Shown: in pieces, positions 53,069 to 64,000 of the stretch
How positions within the stretch are numbered: position 1 is the stretch's first letter
Layout: the number at the start of each line of letters is the position of its first letter
Source: Neocallimastix lanati (nom. inval.)
Lineage: Eukaryota > Neocallimastigomycota > Neocallimastigomycetes > Neocallimastigales > Neocallimastigaceae
NCBI GenBank assembly: GCA_016946835.1
Contig: JACVTC010000013.1
Location: 141,501 to 205,500 of the forward strand
Reading direction: 5' to 3'
DNA: 64,000 nucleotides
The notes under the pieces: model-generated
What the model saw: the letters and a program-made list of their open reading frames with translations, nothing else
What the model was told of the DNA's origin: nothing
The model's database searches: none
Translations under genes and position numbers: made by a program

Positions 53069-56000
53069 TTATTTATTGATAAATTTTTTGTTAAAATTTC
53101 TTAAAATTTCATCACAATTTATATTTTCTTTTGGTTCCCAAGATGCTTCAGAAAGAGGATAACCTTTCCACTTAATTAAGTATTGTATTTTACCATAATG
53201 TTTTCTTTTGTCTAAAATTTTTTCTACCTCGTATTCTTCTTCATCATTGATTATAATAGGAGGTGGAGCTGGTGTTATTCTGTTAAAGTTGTCTTCGCAA
53301 TAAGGCTCCAAACTTGATACATGTACAATTGGATGAATTCTTAGAGATTTAGGTAAATCTAATTTATAAGAGACTTCAGTTACTTTTTCCAAGATTTTAT
53401 ATGGACCTAGTTTTCTTGGTTTGAACTTTTTATTTCCCTTATGAATAATTAGGGAACTATCAAGCCAAACTTTATCACCCTTCTTAAATTTAGGAGGTTT
53501 GCATCTATACTTGTCGGCCTGTTTCTTCTGGGTTTCTATGGCCATTTTCAATTTTTCTTTTAATTTCTTTATTAAATCTTGAAAATCTTTGGTAAACTCT
53601 ACAGCACGAGGTACATTAATTTGCTCAGGAATTAAAGGTGAATGTTTTGGGTGAAAACCATAGTTAAGGAAGAAAGGAGAAAAACCCGTAGATTCTTGAG
53701 CAGCGTTGTTATAGCTAAATTCGGCAAAGCTTAGGTAGTTTTTCCAATCAGAACCCTTATAATTTGAAAAACATCTTAGATATTGTTCTACAACGGAGTT
53801 CACTCTCTCCGTCTGGCCATTGGATTGATGATGATATGGAGATGAAAGTTTGAGATCAATGTTAAGAGATTGACAAACAGCGTTCCAAAATTTTGAAGTA
53901 AACTGGGAACCTCTGTCGGAAGTAATTTCTTCGGGAAGGCCATGAAGTCTAAATATATGGTCAATGAAGGCAGAAGCAGTGTCAATAGCGGAAGGGAGAC
54001 TATGAAAAGGGATAAGATGGAACATTTTAGTTAATCTATCCACGATAACGAGAATGCATGTAAAACCATCAGAGTCGGGTAAATCGGTAATAAAGTCCAT
54101 TGAAATGGAAGACCAAGGACGTTCACTAATATCAAGAGGGTTCAGAAAACCATAAGGTTTATGGCGTGAAGTTTTAGAGCGACAACAGATATCGCAGTAT
54201 CGAACATATTTCTTGATATCAGAGGAAAAAGAAGGCCACCAAAAATCACGAAAAGTAAGGGAAATAGTTTTTTTAATACCATAATGACCTGCAGTAGGAG
54301 AATTATGGCATATTTTCATAATTTGTGTACGGCAGCTTGGTGGAACATAAATACGGCTATTGAAAAGAAGAAAACCATTGTTAAGGGAAAATTTATCAAT
54401 TTGGCTATGGGGGATAGGAGGTTTTTTATTATCAAGATAAGTGCATACGTCTTGATAAAAGGAATCAGATTTATAACCAGTAAGAATTTCATTGTTAAGG
54501 GAAGAGATTGAACAAACAAGAGCATAAAAATTTTCTGGACGAAGGACGGTAAAGGGAATATCTGAATCATTAGCAGAGTTAACATAATCAGGACGGCGGG
54601 AAAGAGCATCAGGTTTACCATTAGAGGAACCGGAACGATACAGGATTTTAAAATTGAATTCTGAAAGAAATAATGACCATCGAACAAGTCTTTGAGTCAT
54701 TTTTTCAGGTTTCTTTTGAAATAAAAGGTTACGATGATCGGAGAAAATAATGAAAGGAATGTCAGAACCTTTAAGAAGATGACGCCAATTTTCTAAATCG
54801 GAAACAATAGCCAAAAGTTCTTTGTCGTAAATTGGGTAGTTGCGTTATGCACCTGTAAGTGAATTAGAAAAGAAAGCGACTGGGTGTATATGATTGTCGT
54901 TTGGAGATTTCTGTGATAGGACAGCACCAATAGCAAAGTTACTAGAATCAGTTTCAACTATGAAAGGAAGTTCTCTATTAGGATAAATAAGAACTGGTGA
55001 TGAGGTAAACTTTAATTTAAGAGAATCAAAAGCAGCTTGGGCATCAGGAGACCATGAAAACTTAACATTCTTTTTTAAAAGATGATGGAGAGGATGAGCA
55101 AGTTTAGCAAAACCTGGAATAAAACGTCTGTAAAAATTTGCTAGACTGAGAAAAGATTGAATGTCTTTAACGCAAGTGGGAATGGGCCAGTTTAGAATGG
55201 AATCGACCTTTTTGGGGTCCATATAAATGCCTTCAGAGGAGATACGGTGCCCAAGGAAATCGATGAAAGGAACGAAAAATTCGCATTTTTCGAGTTTAGC
55301 ATATAGTTTAGCTTTCCTGAGGCGAGTTAAAATTTCCTTGACATGCTTAACATGAGAATTGTAATCTTTAGAGAAGATAATAATGTCATCGATGTAGGCA
55401 TATGCAAATTTTCCAATAACATCTTCAAGAACATCATTAATGAAATGTTGGAAAACTGCAGGAGCGTTCTTTAGCCCAAATGGCATTACGGTGTATTCAA
55501 AGTGTCCAAAAATACAAGTAAAAGCGGTCTTGTATTCGTCGCCTTCCTTAGTTCGAATGAGATTATATGCCTAGCGAAGATCTAATTTAGAAAAGATTTT
55601 TGCTTTCCCTAAATGCTCAAGCATATCTTGAATTAGTGGAAGAGGATAGGAATCTCGAATTGTGATTTCATTGAGTGGGCGGTAGTCAACTACTAATTGG
55701 AGTTCACCATTCTTTTTAAGGACAAAGAATATTGAAGCACCGGCAGGGGATTTGGATTTACGAATAAATCCTTTCTTAAGGTTTTCCTTGATATATTTCT
55801 CTAAAGCTTTTATTTCCTTATCTGTTAAAGGATAGATAGGACCATAATGAAGCTTTCCGTTAGCTATAATATTTATTTGACAATCATATTGACGATGAGG
55901 CGGAAGTTCGCTGGCAGAAGATTCACTAAAAACGACTAAAAATTCCATTAATACTTTAGGAAGTTTAGATTTTAATTCAGAATATGAAATAGGATTAAGA

Positions 56001-57441
56001 GAAGAATTAAGCTTTGAAATAGAATTTTTGGAAGTATCACGAGAAACAGAAAATGAATTAGAAATTAAAGAATTAGAATTGTTAGGGATACTTTTTGATT
56101 TACAATTGAATTCATCGGTTATAACCATAAAAGAGGTACAAGGAGAAGTGTTTTGTAAATTTAAATTGTTATGAGAGGAAGTAGAATTGTGACTTTTATT
56201 GTTAGTAGTATTACGGTGAGAATTATTTTCGATAATAGGAAAAGCGGAAGGTTCTTCTGGGAATTCTGGAACATTATTTGGTAAAGAGACACAATAAGTA
56301 AGACAGTGATTAGAAACAAAAGATAAAGTATTCGTAGCAAAATCAATATGAGGGTTGTGTTCTTTGAGCCAATCGAGACCTAAAATACAAGGATAAGCAG
56401 GTAAATCTGTAACATAAAATTGGGTTCTACAAAGATGATCCTTATAACGAAGATTAAGAGGTGGAGTTATACCGAAGATAGATTGACTACCAATACCAAT
56501 CATTTTTGGTAATTGACCATCGTCATGATAAGGTAAATTATGATCATTGCAGTAGTCGACATCAATGAGATTGAGCTTAGAACCGGAATCTAGAAGAATC
56601 TTTGGCGTTAGTTCGAAAAATAATTTAAATTCTGTAGCAAGATGTTCTTGAGAGGAATTGTATAAATTTGAGGCCTTGGCAGGAATAGATACCGTGGAAA
56701 TATTTTCTTTATTTTTATTCTTCTTTGTACAATCTTTTAAACTGTGGTCTGGAGAGCCGCAATAAACACAGAGATTTTCCCTTTTTCTTCTTTCCTTTCC
56801 TTGTTTAGAAAGAGGCTTATGAAAGCTGAATTTAGACTTATTTCTTTTTTGTGAATGAGCTTTATTAAATCTTTGATTTTCGTTATTGAAATGCCTTTGG
56901 TTTGAAAATTGTCTTTGAACATATAGACGAGAATCAATTCTGGAAGCAATTGTTTGCATGGCGAATAAGGTTTTTGGGTCAGGAAACATTTCAAGAATAC
57001 GAGAGGCAACATTATCATTTAAACCGGCCATAAAAGCGTCCATTTTTGCTTCTTCGTTCTATGTGGATACATCGGCATACTCGTTAAATTCTAATATGTA
57101 TCCACTGACTCCTCCAATGTTTTTTTGTTTAATTCTTCTTAGCATTTGGTTGGCTACATAGGATTCGTCATTACTCCCATAAAAAGCCTTTAATCTTCCT
57201 ACAAAGGCTTCGTAGTTATGTAGACATGGGTCATTATTCTCGATCAAGGTAGTTGCCCAATTCATTGCATTTCCATACAAGCGGGAGATTATATAAATTA
57301 CTTTCTTTTCATCTTCGAGGTATTGTTCAGGATAGAGAGCAAATATAAGATCAATTTTCGCTAGGAAACCTTTAAAAATCTTCAGTCACCGGCAAAGCCA
57401 TCTTTTAAGGTAGCATTTTCAAAAATATTGTGTTCCTCCAT
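53069..57441 (-). pseudogene. Gag-Pol region of chromovirus E (fossil, about four breaks)
   Basis: The minus-strand gene begins MEEHNIFEN at 57,441. Gag ends with a zinc knuckle (CVYCGSPDHSLKDC, ~56,770-56,730). Then come protease (LLDSGSKLNL, ~56,596-56,572), reverse transcriptase (YIDDIIIF, ~55,402-55,376), RNase H ([21 protein letters not shown]), integrase ([11 protein letters not shown] at ~53,920; NGQTERVN) and a C-terminal chromodomain ([24 protein letters not shown], ~53,250-53,080). Domain order and wording are close to element B, so the two belong to the same chromovirus lineage but different families. Base composition is less AT-rich than the surroundings, consistent with a once-functional coding region. 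Confidence 0.9.
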
Positions 57442-57828
57442 ATTTATTTGTAATTTGTAAAGATTATAAAAAGAAATAATATAATTGTAATTAAAAGTAA
57501 TGGAAAAATTTTGATTGACAAAGTTTTTATTTTTTTGAAAAGTATTAGTATTGTTAAATAAAATAATTAATTAAGTTTTTGTTATTTGTGTTATTGGAAC
57601 GAAAAAAGAAATAATAAAAATTTATAGGAAATTAAAAGAAAAAAAAATTGTTTTATTAGAATTCGTTCCAGAAAAAAAATAGAAAAAAAAAAAAAAATAA
57701 AAATCTAATAAAAATAAATTTAATTTTAAGAAAATTTAAGCGTTCAAAAATAAGTTAGAAATAAAAGCATTTCCTGAAATTTTCCAGGTTTAATTCAAAA
57801 GGTGAAGAAATAGTATGCGCTTATTTGT

Positions 57829-57877
57829 CAAGTCACTCGTCTATTACGACTTGTGTACTTGAGCGCACCTCGAGTAC
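57829..57877 (-). ncRNA. Two adjacent hairpins in the leader of E
   Basis: GTACTTGAG-CGCAC-CTCGAGTAC (57,855-57,877) forms a 9-bp stem with one G-T pair; next to it CAAGTC...GACTTG (57,829-57,853) forms a 6-bp stem. They stand out from the ~88% AT leader. Function unknown. Confidence 0.45.
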
Positions 57878-58129
57878 TTTAAAAAAAAATAAAATTTTCA
57901 AAGTAGTTCAGAGCTTGCCAACCCAATTATTGTACAAGATAAACTTACTCCGGAAATTTCTTCACTTCTTGTATTTGAATTAGAACCTGCTTCTAAGTCA
58001 GTACTAATTTAATTATTTCCGAATATTTTCTTAAAAAATTTACTCTTATTTTTATTATTATTATTATTATTCAAAAGATGTTTTATTAGAAATATTATTA
58101 AGAAACGCAATGATTAAAATTTTTAATTA

Positions 58130-58255
58130 GTAAAAACGCCTTACTTCGCACAAAGCTACTGACTTATCTTTATATTCTTTTTTTGAAAAACGCCTTAATT
58201 TACAAACAATTATTGTTTGCTACTGACTTATTTTTCTTAAAAAGAATATTAAAAA
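58130..58255 (-). repeat. Duplicated ~55-nt module in the leader of E
   Basis: On the minus strand, ATAAGTCAGTAGC followed within ~25 nt by TAAGGCGTTTTT occurs twice in tandem. The TAAGGC word recalls the TAAGGCAT loop of the B and D leader hairpin. Confidence 0.5.
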
Positions 58256-58290
58256 TTTTAAACACTAAGGTATTAAGTTTTTTATTTTTA

Positions 58291-58301
58291 GGAGTTTTTA
58301 T
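58291..58301 (-). promoter_or_regulatory. Self-complementary primer-binding site of element E
   Basis: Minus strand ATAAAAACTCC directly follows the 5' LTR. Ten bases of it (ATAAAAACTC), plus the last LTR base, are exactly complementary to minus-strand GAGTTTTTATT of the LTR (plus coordinates 58,472-58,482), which lies 35 nt below a TATAAATA box (58,518-58,525). Confidence 0.65.
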
Positions 58302-58731
58302 TGTCATGAAATGGTTCTTAACAATAAATTTAAAAATAAACACTTAAAAACCTTTAAAATAAAACAAGTAAAATATTTTTATTTATATTTATTTTATTAA
58401 TTAAAAATTTATTATCAAAAACACATTAATTAACTTAATAAGTTAGTGTTTAATAATAATTTTATTTTATTAATAAAAACTCAAAGTATAAAATATTTTT
58501 AGAGGAAAATCTACTCCTATTTATATAAAAATTTTGATAAATAAAATAAAGAAATTTTAATGAATTAAAAATAACCAATCAAGCTATTTTTCTTAATAAT
58601 AATAAAAATAAAATAAAAAATAATAATAAAATATATTTTTGGAAAAATAAAGGTTTTGAACTTGAGAAGTTCGAATTAAAGTCTTAGTTACTGACCACTA
58701 ATACATTAAGCTAATCTTTATGGTTCTGACA
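58302..58731 (-). repeat. 5' LTR of element E
   Basis: 430 bp, TGTCATGAAATGG to TTCTGACA in plus orientation. Confidence 0.9.
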
Positions 58732-59450
58732 AAAGATTCTATTATCTTAATTTGAAGTTATTACTTCAAAAGTGATAATAGATGTATCAAGTTTGATTTA
58801 ATATAAAATTTAATATAAATGAATTTGTTTGTTTTATTATTATTAATAATTAAGTTATTATTATTCTAGCTTAACACTGAATTGTTATTAATTTTTCAAA
58901 ATTATACATTTCTTTTGTGTTTAGAATTAATTTTTATTATTATTTATTAATTTTTATTATTATTTATTAATTTAACATTTGGTTATTATTTTTTTTTTAT
59001 TACATTTCTAATAACAACGAGAAATTAATTTTATAAAATATTTACAAGTATTTATATTTTTACAATAATTTAAAGTATTTACAATTTTTAATAATAAAAC
59101 AATTAAGAATAATTATATTTATAAAAATAAACAATAAAATAAACAAATAAACAATTAATACAAGAATTATTATAAACAAAGAATTCAAAATAATAAAAAA
59201 AAAGAGAAAATTGTTTACAACTATTTACTTTTAATTAAAAAGAGAAATTAATTAACATTAGTATTTTATTATTTTAAAAATTAAAATAGAATTAAAGTAT
59301 AATTTCGAGTTTTAGAATTTAATTAAAATAATTTTTTTATGATTTTAATTTCAAATTTTAAGTTATTAATTTATTGCTGAATAGGTTAGATATTATTCAA
59401 GCTTTTATAATAATTTTATGATTAAGAATTTCAATCTGTATCAGTTCGTT
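58732..59450. other. AT-rich segment between element E and the extra LTR
   Basis: No coding sequence was recognised. It replaces the part of D expected between RNase H and integrase, showing that D was rearranged here, not simply interrupted by E. Confidence 0.5.
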
Positions 59451-60412
59451 TGTAAGCATCTATAATTATTTTTAAATAAAATAATTATATTATCTTAGTT
59501 AAGTTATAATTATAACTTTATTTAATTATATAATATTTATTCATTTAAATATTATTAATAATTTATTAAACTCAATATTAAATATTCATTAATTTAATGC
59601 AACAAATTTATTTAATTAATTATTATTTATACATTTATAAATAATTATAGTTTATTTAATTATTCATTTAATTATTAAATTTATTAGTCTTAGTTTATTT
59701 ATTTAATTAAATTGTAAACAAATATATTATGTATTCTAATATGTACTTAATAATGTATTCTGTATTTTGTTTATTAATATCTTTATTATGTTATTTACCT
59801 TATTTGTAAATTTATGATTTTATGGTCGAAATATCTTTTATTATTTTATTCTTTTATTTTCGATCAATTAAATTAGATTAGCTAATCGGTCAATTAGGGT
59901 TTTTCCCAATAACTTTTTAAAAGTAATTGGTTTTATCTAATTGATACGATGATCGATATGGATAGAATATCGATCAAAAATCTTATCTAGTTTTTCTCTC
60001 TAATCTTTTCCTAGATAAGAGATTTATTAAGATTAGAAAATATTTTTTAATTTAACCTTATTTTTCAAAAAAGTATAAATAAGGCTCTTGAATTCTCTTT
60101 GAGAAATCAAGAGTTATTATTATAACAATTATAATATAGTAATAACATTAATAAATATTTTATATTTCTATTTTAATAAAGTAAGTTTTAATAAAACAAA
60201 TTTAAAAATAAAATAAAATAATCCTTTCTCTTGACAATTCTGTGTTATTAGTTTATTATAATTGGTTATAATAAACTCTCTCTTATAGAAGATAAGTATA
60301 TTTGTCTTTTTTGTTTTCTCAATTTAATAATAATTATTATTTAGTTATTATTAAGTTGTAGTTAATAATTTAATTATAATTAATTTTATAATTAAATTAT
60401 TACATCGTTACA
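59451..60412 (+). repeat. Extra diverged LTR of the D family
   Basis: 962 bp from TGTAAGCATCTATAATT to ATCGTTACA; shares the promoter block (CGATGATCGATATGGATAGA, TATAAATAAGGCTCTTGA, GAGAAATCAAGAGTTATT) with the LTRs of D but differs elsewhere. No target duplication is evident. It may be a solo LTR or the 5' LTR of a deleted second element whose integrase follows. Confidence 0.75.
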
Positions 60413-60428
60413 CTATAATTAAAATAAT

Positions 60429-61684
60429 AATAATGCTTTCTGTTGTGCTATAAATGACAATATTAGTAGTCTTATTGAAGCACAGAAAACTGATAATTAT
60501 AGTAAAAATATCCTTTTAAAAATAAAGGATAAGTCAAATAAAATCAAAAGTTCTTTATTTTCCTTCGTCGATGGAGTATTTCACTTTCAAAAGCGTATTA
60601 TTATTCCTTCCAGTCTCAGGGCTAGACTTTTAAAGTCTTTCCATGATGCACCCACTAGTGGCCATAAGAGGGTAGATAGGACCTTTGAAAAACTAAGAAG
60701 GAACTACTGGTGGCATAATATGAAAAAAGATATTTCAAATTATGTGGCTTCTTTTGATGTTGTTGTAGAAATAAAATCCATCGTCATAAGCCTTATGGTA
60801 AACTAATACCACTTCCTACTCCTACAAAACCATGGGAAGTTATTGGCGTCGATTTTATTGTTTCATTGTCTTCTTCACAAGATTGCACTTGTATCATGGT
60901 TGTTTCTGATCATTTAACCAAAATGATTCATTTAGTACCGTGCTCCTATGTTCCCTCTGCCGATTTAACTGCCAAGTTCTTACTTTTCCAAGTCTTTAAG
61001 TATCATGGTTTTCCTAAAGTGATTGTGTCTGATCATGGTTCCCAATTCTCTTCTCAATTTTGGACTTCGTTGTGCGATGCTATTCGTGCTAAACCAAGAC
61101 TTGCTACTGCTCACCACCAACAATCAAATGGTCAGGTTGAACGGGCTAATGCTATAATAGAACAATATCTTCGTTGCTATTGTTCTTCTGCTCAAAACGA
61201 ATGGTGTTTCTACCTCCCTTTATGTGAAATGTCCTACAACAACTCCATTCACAAATCAATATCTCAAACTCCTTTTCATGTTAACTATGGATTTGACCCA
61301 AATTATGTTATTGATTCACCACCGATTCTGCTAAAAGATAGTGCCTCTGTTCTTACTAGAGATTGGTCTTCACATTTCAATGTCCTTCGTCAACATTTAG
61401 TTAAAGCCAAAGAAGATTTTAAGAAATATGCTGACAATAAAAAATCTGTAGGACCTGACTTTAAGGTAAATGATTTGGTTATGCTTAAAAGATACTACTT
61501 TACGAATGAACTCTCTAGAAAATTATCCACTCAATATCTTGAACCTTTTAAAATCATCGAGAAAAGGGAAAGAATGAATTACCGTTTGGAACTTCCAGAG
61601 AACTTACATCTCCATCCGGTATTTCATATCTCACAATTGGAACCATATACTAAAAGAAACGAAGACTTAATGGAAACATCATAA
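60429..61684 (+). pseudogene. Integrase remnant of element D or a relative (fossil)
   Basis: The zinc-binding part is readable (SFHDAPTSGHKRVD, then NYWWHNMKKDI) but degraded. The catalytic core shows VSDHGSQFSSQFW and HHQQSNGQVERAN, giving the second Asp and the Glu of the triad. The end has LEPFKII and HPVFHISQLEPYTKR, the GPF-type module, and stops soon after without a chromodomain. It is followed by the 3' LTR of D within 15 bp. It is broken in about one place. Confidence 0.8.
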
Positions 61685-61697
61685 TTAAACAGAGCAA

Positions 61698-62507
61698 TGT
61701 TAAGAATCTATAATTATTTGCTAACAAATAATTATATTTTCTTAGTTAAGTTATTATAACTATAACTTTATTTAATTACATATAATATTTATTAATTAAA
61801 CTTATTAAATTTAATTTTAAATATTCATCAATTTAACAAAATTTATTTAATTAATTTTAAATAATGTATTTACAATATATTAATTTCTCTACTGTAACTA
61901 ATGTATTCTGTATTGTATTCTGTATTGTATTCTGTATTTTATAATGTATTTTGTATTTTATTAACTATTTAATTTTATATTTTTTATATAAGGATAAATT
62001 ATATGATCGTAATATCTTTTATTATTTTCTTTTATTTTCGATTATTACATTAGATTGGAAAATCGGTTAATTAAGATTTTTCCCAATTACTTTTTAGAAG
62101 TAATCAGTTTTACTTAATTAATGCGATGATCGATATGGATAGAATATCGATCGAAAACTTATCTAGGTTTTTCTATCTAATCTTTTCCTAGATAAGAGAT
62201 TTGTTAAGATTAGAAAACCCTTTCTTATTTAACCTTATTTTCATAAAAAAATATAAATAAGGCTTTTGAGTTCTCTTTGAGAAATCAAGAGTTATTATTA
62301 TAAGAAAAATATAATAATAATAAAGAACTTAATAAAATTTAAAAATCTTTTTTAAAAAAAATTTTTATATATATATCTTTTATAATAACGTGTTCTCCCA
62401 AACTCATAATATACTCGTTTTAAAGTAAATTTCTCAATTTATTAATATTATTATTAATAAATTGAAGATAACAATTTTGTTAAAAGAAATTATATAAAAT
62501 TGTTACA
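61698..62507 (+). repeat. 3' LTR of element D
   Basis: 810 bp, TGTTAAGAATC to AATTGTTACA; beyond the first ~45 bp nearly identical to 46,837-47,602. Confidence 0.85.
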
Positions 62508-63437
62508 TGAATGGTAAAGAATGAATTAATAACCTTTATTTTGTATAAAATATTATTAATAATTCTTTACTAAATTGTACTTTCCTATATTCTTGATAAC
62601 CTAAACCTAATTATAAAAATTAATTTATTTTGATATAAATTAATTTTAACTTGTAAATAATTTTAAATCAATTTTAATTAATTACTTTATTGTTATATAA
62701 TTAAATATATGTGTATATTAAAATACTATTGTATATATTTAAATTATACTTTTAAGATACCATAAATTATTAAAATTATTAATTAAATATTATTATAAAT
62801 TTTATTATAAACTATTAATATTATAAAATTATTAAAATTATTAAATATTACTATAAAAATTTATTTATTATTACTAATAAATATTATTATAAAATTATTA
62901 AATTTATTAAATTTATTATTAAAAATTATTATTAATTATTATTAAAAATTATTAATTATTATAAAAATTTATTATTTAAATATTATCAAAATTACTATTA
63001 AAATTATTAATTAAATATTATAAAAATTTTATTTTATTTTTGAAAATAATTACAAGTATTATTTAAAAAAATTAAAGATTATTAAATTTATTATATTAAT
63101 CATTAAAAACAATTTATTTAACTTAAAAATATCAAAGAAAATAGTAAAAACTATTTTCTATATATTTAATTTATAATTATTTCTAATTAAATTATATTTA
63201 ATTATTATATTATTATATTTATAAAAATTAAAACAAAAATGAATTATTGATATAAAATTAATTCAATAATTCTATAAAATTGTTTAAATTATAAACAATT
63301 AATTATAGTTAAATTTACTAAAAAAATATAAATAACACAAGAAATTTTTAAAATAAAAATATGTATAAAAAGAAAAATATTAAATATTAATAAATAATAA
63401 ATAATTTTATTAAAAAAAGAATTTTATTAAAACTATT
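62508..63437. other. AT-rich DNA without recognisable feature
   Basis: Mostly ATTAAATATTATTA-type low-complexity sequence; no gene, RNA gene or clean repeat was found. Confidence 0.6.
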
Positions 63438-63477
63438 AAATCAAAGCAGGGTAAATCCCATCCCCCCTGCTTGATTT
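63438..63477. other. Long hairpin
   Basis: AAATCAA(A)GCAGGG pairs with CCCTGCTTGATTT (13 bp, one bulged A) around a ~13-nt C-rich loop. It lies just upstream of the copia remnant. It could be a recombination footprint or the end of a small element. Confidence 0.5.
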
Positions 63478-63529
63478 AATTAGTCTAATCCCGAGTCTAC
63501 CATGAAGATTTCGTTACGCAGCCAAACAT

Positions 63530-63817
63530 TCACTTTGATATCAGAATCTCTTAGGTGAATTAAACATAAAAATAGACTGTATCACAATATTTGTTGATAA
63601 TAAAGCAACAATCCATAACAGTGAAAACCAAAGAATTAATCCAAAATCTAAGCATATTAATATTAGGTATCATCATATCAGAGACCTAGTTAATAAAAAT
63701 ATTATTAAATTAAAATATATAAAATCTAGGGACAATTTTGCTGATGGCTTCACAAAATATTTGAATAACACTTTAATGAACAAATTTAGAAATTCTCTAT
63801 TAACGAAATTCAATTAA
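63530..63817 (+). pseudogene. Ty1/copia-type RNase H, C-terminal end (fossil)
   Basis: Reads NLLGELNIKI, then IFVDNKATIHNSEN, KSKHINIRYHHIRDLV, and DNFADGFTKYLN, the classic copia pattern (DN..AI..s.NP...R.KHIDI.YHFIRD ... ADiLTK). In the live family this is the last domain of the polyprotein. Only the end is present in the window; upstream sequence is broken. It ends with a stop at 63,817, 37 bp before a polypurine tract. Confidence 0.85.
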
Positions 63818-63853
63818 ATAAAATAAAATCTAATATAATATTCAAAGTTAAAT

Positions 63854-64000
63854 TTTAGGGAGAGTATTAGAAATAGAAATATTTTTTATTAATTAAAATA
63901 ATATTAATATCTTGTCCAATAATTTCTTATTATTAATTTTTTAGAATTATTATAAATACTTATTCAAAATTCGTCATTTTTAAAATAACATAATAAAAAT
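63854..64000 (+). repeat. Polypurine tract and start of the 3' LTR of the copia-type element
   Basis: TTTTAGGGAGAG (63,853-63,864) then TATTAGAAATAG..., as expected for a copia polypurine tract and LTR start. The LTR runs off the right edge of the window, so its length and age cannot be judged. Confidence 0.65.

Larger units (their letters stand above)
52432..58731 (-). mobile_element. LTR element E: Ty3-type chromovirus, broken
   Basis: LTRs of ~430 bp with ends TGTCA/TGACA (left copy ends GTTACA), ~3% diverged, so older than B. It lies on the minus strand inside D, between its RNase H and integrase. No target duplication is recognisable (CTATA left, AAAAG right), so a rearrangement may have followed. 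Order on the minus strand: LTR 58,731-58,302, self-complementary primer site, leader, Gag-Pol 57,441-53,069, polypurine tract (CTGAAGGAGGACCA, ~52,863-52,876), LTR. About four breaks in the coding region. Confidence 0.85.
46792..62507 (+). mobile_element. LTR element D: Ty3-type element without visible chromodomain, heavily broken
   Basis: Near-identical ~810-bp LTRs at both ends. Their first ~45 bp differ: the left copy starts TGTAAATAACTG, the right TGTTAAGAATCTATAATT, the latter resembling the extra LTR at 59,451. The flanks give only an imperfect duplication (TGAAA / TGAAT). The interior runs LTR, leader, Gag, protease, reverse transcriptase, RNase H, then element E, an extra diverged LTR, and integrase. 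At least half a dozen breaks plus insertions, so long dead. Gag lacks a zinc knuckle and the integrase ends soon after the HPVFHISQLEPY module with no chromodomain seen. Confidence 0.75.

Noticed and set aside
53800-57161. Other open frames overlapping elements B, D and E
   Set aside because: They are shadows of the Gag-Pol regions in other frames.

Overview
The window is very AT-rich eukaryotic DNA: spliceosomal introns with GTATGT/GTAAGT-type donors, (AAT)n and (AAAAT)n runs, and few intact host genes. Two chromodomain Ty3-type LTR retrotransposons show the self-priming layout known from the Tf1/sushi group, and there is a FLYWCH/MULE DNA transposon. This points to a fungus with an extremely AT-rich genome, such as a zoosporic or gut fungus; this is an inference and a dictyostelid-like amoeba is not excluded. 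The stretch is accessory DNA: transposons nested in transposons, satellites, palindromes and decayed host genes.

Layout. 0.2-1.5 kb: remains of a minus-strand RCC1-repeat gene. 1.7-5.9 kb: a ~240-bp satellite split by a 3.2-kb, less AT-rich island of virus-derived genes, one resembling the N-terminal part of an NCLDV D5-type primase-helicase. 5.9-14.8 kb: two large palindromes facing each other across a third inverted-repeat hinge, with no recognisable gene. 15.5 kb: a 289-bp MULE-type MITE with a perfect 9-bp target duplication. 19.1-24.25 kb: 13 tandem ~400-bp units, each with a GC-rich core, most carrying a textbook G-quadruplex motif. 24.4-27.6 kb: a multi-exon host pseudogene, probably helical-repeat, of unknown identity.

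28.4-44.65 kb is one MULE element (9-bp duplication ATCTAAAAC at both ends). Its transposase frame is interrupted by Ty3/chromovirus B (30,029-40,491; 5-bp duplication ATTTC), and B's 5' LTR is interrupted by gag-only LTR element A (30,114-33,721, minus strand; 4-bp duplication TAAA). The 3' part of the MULE holds a 2.3-kb (AAAAT)n minisatellite. 44.7-46.6 kb: element C, a decayed relative of A. 46.8-62.5 kb: Ty3-type element D, carrying chromovirus E (52,432-58,731, minus strand), a diverged extra LTR and an unidentified insertion. The last 0.5 kb is the 3' end of a Ty1/copia-type element.

The most informative signals are not genes: (1) elements B and E both have a primer-binding site complementary to the predicted 5' end of their own RNA, ~35 nt below a TATA box; (2) the leaders of B and D share two RNA modules, one a hairpin with a compensatory base-pair change; (3) B's LTR carries tRNA-like A and B boxes at exact tRNA spacing; (4) the G-quadruplex satellite; (5) the stacked palindromes; (6) the exact MULE and MITE target duplications.
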